DNA of 64,000 nt from Streptomyces durocortorensis (GTDB taxonomy: Bacteria; Actinomycetota; Actinomycetes; Streptomycetales; Streptomycetaceae): assembly GCF_031760065.1 (NCBI RefSeq), contig NZ_CP134500.1:6758001-6822000 (forward strand), in the 5' to 3' direction. Each line of letters opens with the position of its first letter. The first letter of the stretch is position 1. This document shows positions 24,989 through 32,841 of this stretch, in pieces. The notes beneath the pieces were generated by a model. It did no database searches and was not told the origin of the DNA. It was given only the letters and a program-made list of their open reading frames with translations. The position numbers and the translations under genes are program-made.

Positions 24989-25003
24989 TGAAAATGGATG
25001 TCA
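24989..25003 (-). promoter_or_regulatory. Zur-like box upstream of rpmF-GTPase
   Basis: TGAAAATGGATGTCA matches the Streptomyces-type Zur palindrome TGAAAATGATTTTCA at 11-12 of 15 positions and extends to ATGAAAATGGATGTCAT. It lies 43 nt before the rpmF start, the expected place for an operator overlapping the promoter. Confidence 0.7.
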
Positions 25004-25101
25004 TTACGATCTGCGTCGTTCACCCATCCACGCTGAGCCCGCTCGGCGCCCTCCCGCAACGGCACCACGGCAGGCACCAGGCGCCCACGCACCACGTCCT
25101 T

Positions 25102-26556
25102 TCAGGCGCGGGTGTCCGGTGTCCGTTCCCTCTTCGGGAGCGTGAGGCCGCTCAGCGCTTCCGCCGGTGTCACCTTCCCGTGCACGCTCTCGACGAGCAG
25201 GGTCTCCATCGCCCGCAGCAGCCCCTCGATCACCGGGACAGGCAGGTAGTGCGTGTCGGCCATCAGGAACAGCTGGAGGCTGTCAGCGGAGTACGGCGTG
25301 TGGACGAAGTACTTGGCGTCCTGGCGGGCCCACGACCCGATGAAGTCGACCTCGCTGCGCTCACGCAGGGCCAGCAGGGCGTCCGGGTCGTCCCCCGTGT
25401 CCGGAAGCGTGTCCCAGCGGTCCCGCATCCGTACGTCGTTGAAGAACGCCGACAGGTCCAGCTTCCGGCCACGGGCCCGGCCGACCCGCTCGTGCACCTC
25501 GTCCATCGCCGCGGGGTCGTACTCCCCGTACCGGTAGGCGCTCATCGTCGTGAGGAAGCCGCCGCGCAACGCGTCCTCGAAGGACCCCTCCCCGTGCGCC
25601 AGGACGAACAGGGCGTTCTCCGTCTGCGCACCCACCATGCTCTGCAGCCGGGGCTCGTTGCGGTTCCCCGCGATCAGGAGCAGCACCGCGCGGTCATGGC
25701 CCGTGTACGCGGCGAGCGTCACCGCCGCGGCCGTCAGCAGTACCGTGCTCGTGCTGACCCGGCAGCGGTCGGCCAGCCGCTGGGCGGCCACGGCACCTGC
25801 CACCGAGTCGAGCCGCAGCCGTACGAAGCGTTCGGGGTCGTCCTCGCTCGCCCCGTCCTGCGGCGGGGTGAAGTCGAAGTGGGAGGCGGGCGCGGTGCTG
25901 AGCGTCCGCTCCCAGTGCTCCAGTGCCGCGCGGCCCCGCCGGGCGCCCTCGCCCTCCTGCTGGTGGCGGGCCTGGTCGAGCGGCTGCCACTCGACCGGGC
26001 CGAGGCTCTCGCCGCGCAGCAGCCGGGCCAGCTCGTCCTCCAGGACCCGGACGCCCCAGAAGTCGGTGGCCTGGTGCGACACCACCATGACCAGCCACAC
26101 CGGCTCCCCGGCGTGGGTCAGGAGCGCGTACCGCATCCCGAACTCCTCGCCGTTGCGGAAGGGGCTGGCGGCGAGGCGGTCCGCGAACGCCTGGGCGTCC
26201 GTCTCGTCCGGGGGGCCGGGGGCGTCCGGCGGGGAGGCGTGGACGGTCACCGTGGCCGAGCCGTCCCCGTACACCGTTTGCACAGGCCCGTCCGCCCCGT
26301 TCGCGAAGGTGCTGCGCAGGGCCTCGTGGCGGACGATCAGCTGCCCGAGGGCGGTGATGACGCCGTCCGTGGCCGTGCCGTCGGGGAGGGCCACCACACG
26401 GGCGAGGTTGAAGTAATGGGCCTCCTCGTCCAGCCAGCTGATGGACTTCCAGATCGCCTGCTGTCCCCAGCTCATCGGAGCCGATCCGGACCGCAGACCG
26501 GAGAACGGGACGGAGAGTGTTCCGGCCTCGACGGTCCCGGTGTCGTGCGATGACAT
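25102..26556 (-). CDS. Free-standing NRPS-type condensation enzyme (484 aa)
   Basis: The ATG at 26556 has GAGGT 6 nt upstream; the coding region begins 8 nt after the PPTase stop. The protein matches one condensation domain: MSWGQQAIWKSISWLDEEAH (C1-like), IVRHEALRSTF (C2), VVSHQATDFWGVRVLEDEL (C3), VLLLIAGNRNEPRLQSMVG (C5-like) and a C-terminal FVHTPYSADSLQLFLMAD part. The catalytic HHxxxDG reads SHQATDF: the second His and the Asp are kept, but the first His is Ser and the Gly is Phe. There is no fused A or carrier domain. It is the last gene of an operon with an amino acid:ACP ligase, an ACP and a PPTase, so it probably transfers the aminoacyl group from that carrier to an acceptor. Confidence 0.85.
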   Translation of the reverse strand: MSSHDTGTVEAGTLSVPFSGLRSGSAPMSWGQQAIWKSISWLDEEAHYFNLARVVALPDGTATDGVITALGQLIVRHEALRSTFANGADGPVQTVYGDGSATVTVHASPPDAPGPPDETDAQAFADRLAASPFRNGEEFGMRYALLTHAGEPVWLVMVVSHQATDFWGVRVLEDELARLLRGESLGPVEWQPLDQARHQQEGEGARRGRAALEHWERTLSTAPASHFDFTPPQDGASEDDPERFVRLRLDSVAGAVAAQRLADRCRVSTSTVLLTAAAVTLAAYTGHDRAVLLLIAGNRNEPRLQSMVGAQTENALFVLAHGEGSFEDALRGGFLTTMSAYRYGEYDPAAMDEVHERVGRARGRKLDLSAFFNDVRMRDRWDTLPDTGDDPDALLALRERSEVDFIGSWARQDAKYFVHTPYSADSLQLFLMADTHYLPVPVIEGLLRAMETLLVESVHGKVTPAEALSGLTLPKRERTPDTRA

Positions 26557-26564
26557 CTGCTACC

Positions 26565-27290
26565 TCACATCGTTTCGCGCGGAGCGCTCGGAGTTGGCGT
26601 CACGGAGAAGCGCCGGGCCGGGACGGCGCTGGCCACGGTCGCCACGGCGGCCCGGCGCTCGTCCGTCCAGTCCAGGACGTGCAGGCCGCCCGGGCGGTCG
26701 GCACGGCTGCCGCTGTCCGGAACGGTGTGCGGTACGTCGGCCGCACTGCCGGCGCCGGGGTGACCGGCCTTGAGCAGGGCCTCCTTGCGCACCCACATCC
26801 GCAGCACTGCCCGGTCCGGGTCGGGCAGTGCGCCCACGGCCCGCAGTTCGGCCTCGCTCATCAGCCGTGCCAGCACCGGCGGCGGTCCGACCGGGCGGGC
26901 CGCGGGTTCCACGTCGACACCCACCGCCCCGGGCCCGGCGGCCGCCGCGACCAGCCCGTCCGCGTGACTGAGGCTGACGCCCACGTCCGGGTGACCGCGC
27001 AGGTACGGCCGGCCGTGCCCGTAACGTTCACAGGCCGCGCAGAACTGGGCGGGCAGCAGCTCGTGCGGCTGCCGTCCGGTGAACCGTGCCGCGCAGAGGC
27101 GCAGCAACAGCCGCGCCGCCAGCACGTCGTCGCGTCGGCTCGGGACGCGGACCCGCGCCAGGCGCCGCCGTTCCCACGGGGCGAGCAGGCCCTCGTCCAG
27201 GTCGGGGCGGTCCAGTACCTCGGCCGTGGTCGCCACGACGGCCAGCGCGGTGCGACCGTCCGGCGGCTCCCGATCCGGACCGGTCAGCAC
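26565..27290 (-). CDS. Sfp-type 4'-phosphopantetheinyl transferase (241 aa)
   Basis: It starts at a GTG at 27290, 25 nt after the ACP stop. Family motifs are present: GRPYLRGHPDVGVSLSHADG (substrate strand), AVGVDVE (Mg-binding acid residues), and WVRKEALLKAGHPG (the W..KEA..K signature). The length of about 240 residues matches Sfp-type enzymes. It transfers phosphopantetheine from CoA to a carrier-protein serine. Its position between the ACP (27316-27576) and the condensation enzyme shows that the locus brings its own activation enzyme; it could also serve other carriers such as the PKS-NRPS at 53846. Confidence 0.9.
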   Translation of the reverse strand: MLTGPDREPPDGRTALAVVATTAEVLDRPDLDEGLLAPWERRRLARVRVPSRRDDVLAARLLLRLCAARFTGRQPHELLPAQFCAACERYGHGRPYLRGHPDVGVSLSHADGLVAAAAGPGAVGVDVEPAARPVGPPPVLARLMSEAELRAVGALPDPDRAVLRMWVRKEALLKAGHPGAGSAADVPHTVPDSGSRADRPGGLHVLDWTDERRAAVATVASAVPARRFSVTPTPSAPRETM

Positions 27291-27315
27291 AGCCGTACGC
27301 CGTCCGGCCGGACGC

Positions 27316-27576
27316 TCACCGGGAAGCCGTCTGGGGGGCGGCCGGGGCCGGGGCGGTGGACAGGAAGCGTTCCTTGATGCGGTTCAGGGTGCCGAAATCG
27401 TCGATGGTGACCTCTTGGAGGTCGATCTCCCGGCCGGAGACGCTCTCCAGGAGGTACACGAACTCCAGGAAGTCCAGGGAGTCGATGAGGCGGGCCTCGA
27501 TCAGATCCTCGTCGTCCCCGATCGGTCCGTCGAGGCCGGGGTTCTTCTCGTGGATCCACGCGACGATGCGTTCCAT
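27316..27576 (-). CDS. Dedicated acyl/aminoacyl carrier protein (86 aa)
   Basis: AAGGAG precedes the ATG at 27576. The protein is a stand-alone carrier: MERIVAWIHEKNPGLDGPIG, then DEDLIEARLIDSLDFLEFVY with the attachment serine in DSLDF (about residue 33), then EVTIDDFGTLNRIKERFL. D-S-L-D-F rather than D-S-L follows the pattern of the small carriers paired with aminoacyl-tRNA-synthetase-like ligases. The gene lies 90 nt downstream of such a ligase. A Pro/Ala tail ends the protein. It should accept an amino acid as a thioester on its phosphopantetheine arm. Confidence 0.9.
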   Translation of the reverse strand: MERIVAWIHEKNPGLDGPIGDDEDLIEARLIDSLDFLEFVYLLESVSGREIDLQEVTIDDFGTLNRIKERFLSTAPAPAAPQTASR

Positions 27577-27666
27577 GGCGGGCTGCTCCTTCTCCGCGGC
27601 TGCGCGGTTGCTCGGTTCCTGAATCCGGGAGGGTGGCCGTGTGCTGGGCCGGTCTTCGACAGCCTT

Positions 27667-28524
27667 TCAGGGCCGGGCCTCGCGGAGCCTGTCCAGCGCC
27701 TCTTCGGCCGTGCCGTGCGCGAGGATCATGGCGTGGACCCAGCGCTCCACGCCGAAGGCGACGCAGGCGCTGTACGCGGGGCCGTGCTCACCGGCCCGGA
27801 TGCCCAGGCGCTCGCCGAAGAAGTTGCGGTGCCGGTTGACTGAGGCGATGGCTGTGCCATCGGGCGCGCTGAACTCGTGCTTGACCGGGTCCAGGGCCAT
27901 CAGCTTCGCCCGCGAGCCGCCCTTGTCGTAGAAGGGGTCGTCGGCCGTGGCCCGGGTCAGGGTCAGCCCCAGGCGGGCGGCCAGTTCCTGGACGAACTCG
28001 GAGCCCCTGTCCAGGTGTTCGACGGCCCCGTCCTTCGTCCCCAGGTACAGCACCTCACGCATGTGGAAACCCCACAGCCGTCGCAGCCCGTCGTAGTGCG
28101 TCTCGTTGCGGAAGCAGCGCCCGGTCGCCGACAGCCGCAGCCCGGCCGCGCCGACGTCCTCGCCCTCCAGGGAGAGCAGCAGGCCGTAACAGGTCGCGGA
28201 CGGCAGCAGGTGGCCGGTCGGCCGCAACGGCAGCTCGGCCGCGGGCGAACCGGCGGCCAGCCCGTCCAGGCCCTCCGGGGCGAACCGTGCGGCGGAGACG
28301 CCGAGATGGGGGAAGTTGCGGAAGTAGTCGAGCCTGGTCAGCCCCTCGACGGACAGCAGCGGCGGGCCGACGACCTCCGGGGCGGAGAGCTGTGCCGCCA
28401 GTCCGGTGAGCAGGCCGTCCAGGCCGTGCAGCAGTGCCGTACGCACCGGGTCCAGGGTGATCAGGCCCGCGCCGGGGCTTTTCAGGCCGAGCTTCGGCAG
28501 GGCGGTGGTGGGGGAGGTGCTCAT
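27667..28524 (-). CDS. Amino acid:[carrier protein] ligase, class II aaRS-like (285 aa)
   Basis: The ATG at 28524 follows GAGGGAACGG. It resembles the truncated seryl-tRNA-synthetase homologues of Bradyrhizobium and others that load an amino acid onto a carrier protein rather than tRNA. Visible: YFRNFPHLGVSA, PSATCYGLLLSLEGE, GRCFRNETHYDGLRRLWGFH (class II motif 2 with the R-x-E signature), MREVLYLG, and AYSACVAFGVERWVHAMI (motif 3). The Cys in SATCYG, Glu in RNETH and Cys in YSACVAFG match the Cys-Glu-Cys zinc site of that family. It has no tRNA-binding domain. Described members prefer glycine or alanine; the substrate here cannot be read. It heads the operon with its ACP. Confidence 0.9.
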   Translation of the reverse strand: MSTSPTTALPKLGLKSPGAGLITLDPVRTALLHGLDGLLTGLAAQLSAPEVVGPPLLSVEGLTRLDYFRNFPHLGVSAARFAPEGLDGLAAGSPAAELPLRPTGHLLPSATCYGLLLSLEGEDVGAAGLRLSATGRCFRNETHYDGLRRLWGFHMREVLYLGTKDGAVEHLDRGSEFVQELAARLGLTLTRATADDPFYDKGGSRAKLMALDPVKHEFSAPDGTAIASVNRHRNFFGERLGIRAGEHGPAYSACVAFGVERWVHAMILAHGTAEEALDRLREARP

Positions 28525-28775
28525 CGGAACCGTTCCCTCTCGGGTGTGGACGGGCGGGCGCAGCGGCGGGGCACGGGCACAGGCGGACCGGGCGGCCGGG
28601 GCAGGGCGTGGCGGCCCGACGGCGGGTGCGCGGGCAGGGCGGGCAGGCGGGCGGACAGCTCGAAGGGACCGGGGAGCCGACGCGGCTCGGAAGACGGGGC
28701 CCGGGGCGCCTCTGGGGGCGGCGTGGTTGAGCTTCGGCGGTGAATCGGCTCGACAGTAACCATGGCTGCCGTTGC

Positions 28776-28787
28776 ATGTCTAGACCA
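28776..28787. promoter_or_regulatory. DasR/GntR-like operator
   Basis: ATGTCTAGACCA matches 10 of 12 positions of the DasR responsive element TGGTCTAGACCA (HutC-subfamily GntR). It sits 252 nt before the ligase start and 319 nt before the exporter start. DasR links N-acetylglucosamine signals to secondary metabolism. Confidence 0.5.
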
Positions 28788-28984
28788 AGTTGAATCCTCA
28801 TCGACCGACGGGATCGGGGCCACCTCCGGAACGAGATCCTCCTCATGTCCGCGTTCCAATACGGCACTTGACAGCGCAGGAGGTCTGGACCAATTGTGTG
28901 GGGCATCCCCCGGGGGCCGCCCCCGCCCGCTCGCGGCCTGCACCACCGGTTGCCCGATCGCCCGCCTGACTGATTGCGGGCATG

Positions 28985-29090
28985 ACAGATCGCCTGCACG
29001 ACTGCCTGCACGACTGTCTGCACGACCGCTTGCCCGAGCGCTCGCGTCCGCCTGCTCGCCTGCTCCACCGCTCGCTCGTCCGCTTGCCCG
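28985..29090 (+). repeat. Degenerate 12-bp minisatellite
   Basis: Three consecutive units of the type CTGCACGACTGC (about 28993-29028) run into more diverged units built on TTGCCCGA and CTCGCCTGC. The array ends just before the ribosome site (GAGGAGA, 29094-29100) of the first exporter gene, so it would lie in the mRNA leader. Confidence 0.65.
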
Positions 29091-29105
29091 ACCGAGGAGA
29101 AGCGC

Positions 29106-31031
29106 TTGTCATCGTCGCCCCCTGCCTCGCGTGCCGTGCCCTTCGTACGCGCCCGCGTCGGCCGTTGGCTCGTCCTGCTGCGACTGCTGCCGCGCGTGGG
29201 CGGCGGGCTGCTGTCGGCCGCCGTCGTCCTCAACGTCCTCATCGGCCTCCTTCCGTTGGCCTTCATCGTCTGGATGAGCGTGCTGCTGGACCGGCTGCCG
29301 GACGCCCAGGCCGTGTCCGGCGGTACGGCCGGGGTGCTCGCCGCCCTGTTCCTGGCCCTCGGCGCCTTCGTCCTCCAGCAGTTGCTGGCCCCCTTGCAGG
29401 CCGTGCTCGGCGAGGTGGCGACGCGCAAGGTGGACGGGCAGTGCGTGACCGGGCTGATGGACACCGCCCTGCGCCGCTCGCCGGTCTCGATGCTGGAACG
29501 CGAGGAGACCCTCGACCTGCTCAGCGACGCCCGGGGCGCCTTCGACCGGCTGCTGCCCACGCCGGGCGACGCGGTGGGCGGGGCGATCGCGCTGATCGCC
29601 CGCTACACCCAGCTCCTGGGGGCCGTCGTGCTCGTCGGGGTCACTCTCTCCCCGTGGGCGGGCATCCTGACCGGGGCCACCGCGCTGGTCCTGCGGTTCG
29701 GACAGCGCGGCTCGCTCGGCCGGTTCTCCGAGCTCTACCAGGACATGGCCGGACAGCGGCGCCGTATCGCGTACATGCTCCGGACCGCCGGGGGCACCGA
29801 TGCCGCCAAGGAGATCCGCGTCCTGGGTCTTGCCGACTGGTTCCGGACCCGCCACCACCAGGACATGCGGGACTACCTCGACCCGCTGTGGGCGGGGCGC
29901 CGCCGCATCCTGATGGGGCCGTTCGTCGTGCTGGCCCTGGTCGGTCTGGCGGGCGGCACAGGCGTCCTGCTGCTGCTCGCCGGGCCCGCCGCCCGCGGTG
30001 AGCTGTCGCTGCTGACCATGGCAGTCGCGCTCCAGGCCGTGCTCATCCCCATGCGGTTCGGGGTCTACTTCCCCGAGTGCGATGTGCAGACCCTGTACGG
30101 CATGCAGTCGTACGACTCCCTCACCGCCTTCACGCGCCGAGCCGCCGAGGAGGCGGCGATTCCCCGGGCCGCCTCCGGCCCACCGGTCGCCTCCGGCCCC
30201 CCGGCCGCCGCCGGGGCCACGGCTCCGGCCGGAGGCCCGCCGGCCCGGGGCATCCGGTTCGAGGACGTCGTCTTCCGCTACACGCCCGACGGACCCGCCG
30301 TGCTCGACCATCTCGACCTGGAGATCGAGGCGGGCCGTTCGACCGCCGTCGTCGGCCTCAACGGCGCGGGCAAGACCACCCTGGTCAAGCTGCTCACCCG
30401 CCTCCACGAACCGTCGTCCGGGCGCATCACGGCCGACGGCACGGACGTGAGGAACCTGTCCGACAGCGAATGGCAGCGCCGACTGGCCGTCATCTTCCAG
30501 AAGTTCAACCAGTACGAGCTGTCCCTGCGCGACAACGTCGTGCTCGGCGCCCCCGGCGGCGGCACCCCCGACCCCCGCGCATTCGACGCCGCCGTGGCCC
30601 GCGCGGGCCTGGACGACATCCTGGCCCGGCTCCCGGAGGGCCCGGACACCGTGCTCTCCCGCCAGTACGAAGGCGGCGTCGACCTCTCCGGCGGACAGTG
30701 GCAACGCGTCGCGCTCGCCCGCGCGTTCTACGCCGCCGAGCGCGGGTCGCACCTGCTCGTCCTGGACGAGCCGACGGCCCAGCTGGACGTCCGCGCCGAG
30801 GTGGAGTTCTTCGACCGCTTCCTCACCATGACCAAGGGGCTGACCAGCGTGGTCATCTCGCACCGCTTCTCGACCGTCCGCCGGGCCGACCGCATCGTCG
30901 TCCTGGAGCACGGCAAGGTCGCCGAACAGGGCACCCACGAGGAGCTGACCGCCCTCGGCGGCCGGTACGCCGAACTGTTCCGCCTCCAGGCGCAGCGCTT
31001 CGCCGGTCCCGTCCCGGAGGAGGCCCGGTGA
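29106..31031 (+). CDS. ABC exporter, fused membrane and ATPase domains (641 aa)
   Basis: A TTG start at 29106 lies 5 nt after GAGGAGA; no ATG or GTG is better placed. Residues ~25-340 hold about six membrane helices (LLSAAVVLNVLIGLLPLAFI is the first). A Pro/Ala linker (~350-375) joins the ATPase: Walker A GLNGAGKTTLVKLL, Q-loop FQKFNQYELSL, signature LSGGQWQRVALARA, Walker B LLVLDEPTAQLD and switch VISHRF. It overlaps the second exporter gene by GTGA, so the two likely form a heterodimer. By position they should export the product of the amino acid:ACP ligase locus. Confidence 0.9.
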   Translation: MSSSPPASRAVPFVRARVGRWLVLLRLLPRVGGGLLSAAVVLNVLIGLLPLAFIVWMSVLLDRLPDAQAVSGGTAGVLAALFLALGAFVLQQLLAPLQAVLGEVATRKVDGQCVTGLMDTALRRSPVSMLEREETLDLLSDARGAFDRLLPTPGDAVGGAIALIARYTQLLGAVVLVGVTLSPWAGILTGATALVLRFGQRGSLGRFSELYQDMAGQRRRIAYMLRTAGGTDAAKEIRVLGLADWFRTRHHQDMRDYLDPLWAGRRRILMGPFVVLALVGLAGGTGVLLLLAGPAARGELSLLTMAVALQAVLIPMRFGVYFPECDVQTLYGMQSYDSLTAFTRRAAEEAAIPRAASGPPVASGPPAAAGATAPAGGPPARGIRFEDVVFRYTPDGPAVLDHLDLEIEAGRSTAVVGLNGAGKTTLVKLLTRLHEPSSGRITADGTDVRNLSDSEWQRRLAVIFQKFNQYELSLRDNVVLGAPGGGTPDPRAFDAAVARAGLDDILARLPEGPDTVLSRQYEGGVDLSGGQWQRVALARAFYAAERGSHLLVLDEPTAQLDVRAEVEFFDRFLTMTKGLTSVVISHRFSTVRRADRIVVLEHGKVAEQGTHEELTALGGRYAELFRLQAQRFAGPVPEEAR

Positions 31032-32809
31032 CCACCCTCTTCACGGCCGTACGCACCCTGCTCGTCCTGGCCCACCGGCTGGACCGCAGGCGCCTCCACA
31101 CCGCAGCCCTCCTGCTCCTCGTCGGCCTCCTGGCCACCCCCGCCATGGCCCTGCTGCTGCGGGAGTTCACCGACAGCGCCCTCGACGGAGCCGTGGCCAC
31201 CACGGCCTGGCTCGCCGTCGGCGTCGCCGTCGCCCTGGTCCTCGAACTGTCCATGGGGCACTTCGCGCACCTCTTCTACTTCGAGCTGGGCGAACAGCAG
31301 GAGACCGCGCTGCACCAGCAGGTGCTGGCCGTCTCCAACGGCACCCGCGGCCTGGAACACCTGGACAGCGCGGAGTTCGCCGACACGCTGACGCTGGTCC
31401 GCGAGGACGTGTCCCGTACCAGGGCCTCGCTGGAGGCCGTACTCCAGATCTGCGGCCTCGCCCTCCAGGCCGTCATCACCACCGTCATCCTCGCCACCGT
31501 CAACCCGTGGCTCGCGCTGCTGCCCCTCGCGGCGGTGCCGCCGGTCCTGGTCGCCGACCGCGCCCAGGCCGTCCTCGACCGGGCCAAGGAGCGCTCGGCG
31601 GAGTCCACCCGGCTCAGCCGCCACCTGCTGGCGCTCGCGACGTCCGGGCACTCCGTGCCCGAGGCCCGCCTCGCCGGTGCGGAGGGGGAGCTGATGCGGC
31701 TCCAGGCGGCGGCCTGGCAGCGGTCCACCGATCTGCTGCGGCGTGCCGCCCTGCGCGCGGCCGCCCTGCGGGCAGGCGGGCAGCTGCTGTTCGCGCTCGC
31801 CTACGGAGGCGGACTGTGGCTGGTGATCCGCCAGGCGCTGGACGGAGCCGCCGGGGCCGGCGACATCATTCTCGTCATCGCGCTCGCGGTGCAGGTCAGC
31901 GTCCAGGTGGCGAGCGGGCTCGGCCTGCTCGCGATGCTCCAGGGCGCCGGCCGTACCTTCGAACGCCTCGACCGGCTCCGCGCCATGGCGGCCGAGGAAC
32001 CAGGCCCGGCCTCGCGTCCCGCCCCGGACCGGCTGGAGCAGGGCATCCGCCTGGAGAACGTGTCCTTCCGCTACCCCGGCAGCGACCGTGACGTGCTCGC
32101 CGACGTCAGCCTCACCCTCCCCGCCGGAGCGACCGTCGCCCTCGTCGGGGAGAACGGCGCGGGCAAGTCCACGCTGGTCAAGCTGTTGTGCGGGATGTAC
32201 CGCCCCACCTCCGGCCGCATCCTGGTGGACGGCACCGACCTGAACGACCTCGACCCCGCACAATGGTCCGCCCGGATCGCCCCCCTCTTCCAGGACTTCG
32301 CCCGGCTCGAACTGCCGCTGCGCGAGAACGTGGGGGTCGGACGGCTGTCCGCGCTGCACGACGACCCCGCCCTGCGCGAGGCGATCGCCGAGGCCCGCGC
32401 CGAGCGGGTGCTCGACCGGGTGCCGGACGGCCTGGACGGACTGCTCGGCAAGGGGTACGGCGACGGCGCCGAACTGTCCGGCGGCCAGTGGCAGCTGCTC
32501 GGCCTCGCCCGCTGCCTCCTCCGGGAGGACCCGCTGCTGATGCTGCTCGACGAACCGGCCTCCGCCCTGGACGCGGCCGCCGAGCACGAGCTGTTCCAGC
32601 GGTTCACCGACGCGGCCGACCGGGCCCGCTCCGACTCCGGCTCGCTGACCCTCTTCATCTCCCACCGGTTCTCCACGGTCCGGTCCGCCGATCTGATCGT
32701 CGTGCTGGAGAACGGCACGGTCCACGAACACGGCAGCCACGACCAGCTCCTCGCCCGGCGGGGCCTCTACGCGGAGCTCTTCGAGCTCCAGGCCCGCGCC
32801 TACCGCTGA
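31028..32809 (+). CDS. ABC exporter, partner subunit (593 aa)
   Basis: It starts at a GTG overlapping the previous stop. A membrane domain of about six helices (residues ~1-310; AALLLLVGLLATPAMALLL first) precedes an ATPase with Walker A GENGAGKSTLVKLL, Q-loop LFQDFARLELPL, signature LSGGQWQLLGLARC, Walker B LMLLDEPASALD and switch FISHRFST. Both ATP sites of the pair keep consensus catalytic residues. Architecture and coupling fit a heterodimeric type IV ABC exporter for a peptide-like or lipophilic product. A PhyH oxygenase follows after 32 nt. Confidence 0.9.
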   Translation: MTTLFTAVRTLLVLAHRLDRRRLHTAALLLLVGLLATPAMALLLREFTDSALDGAVATTAWLAVGVAVALVLELSMGHFAHLFYFELGEQQETALHQQVLAVSNGTRGLEHLDSAEFADTLTLVREDVSRTRASLEAVLQICGLALQAVITTVILATVNPWLALLPLAAVPPVLVADRAQAVLDRAKERSAESTRLSRHLLALATSGHSVPEARLAGAEGELMRLQAAAWQRSTDLLRRAALRAAALRAGGQLLFALAYGGGLWLVIRQALDGAAGAGDIILVIALAVQVSVQVASGLGLLAMLQGAGRTFERLDRLRAMAAEEPGPASRPAPDRLEQGIRLENVSFRYPGSDRDVLADVSLTLPAGATVALVGENGAGKSTLVKLLCGMYRPTSGRILVDGTDLNDLDPAQWSARIAPLFQDFARLELPLRENVGVGRLSALHDDPALREAIAEARAERVLDRVPDGLDGLLGKGYGDGAELSGGQWQLLGLARCLLREDPLLMLLDEPASALDAAAEHELFQRFTDAADRARSDSGSLTLFISHRFSTVRSADLIVVLENGTVHEHGSHDQLLARRGLYAELFELQARAYR

Positions 32810-32841
32810 CCGACACCCCACCCCCTCCCGGGAAGGACCCC

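Larger units (their letters stand above)
28525..29105. other. 581-bp divergent regulatory region
   Basis: This lies between the ligase operon (left) and the exporter operon (right). It contains a DasR-like palindrome at 28776-28787 and a degenerate 12-bp tandem repeat at about 28985-29090. No coding frame with a ribosome site is convincing. Promoters for both arms should lie here. Confidence 0.7.

Noticed and set aside
28982..30001. 339-codon frame starting in the minisatellite
   Set aside because: It is a shadow frame overlapping the exporter gene. The LHDC repeats only reflect the 12-bp DNA repeat.
30077..31027. Upstream extension of the second exporter gene
   Set aside because: The extension is out of frame with and antisense in composition to the first exporter. 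The GTG at 31028 overlaps that stop in the usual coupled way.
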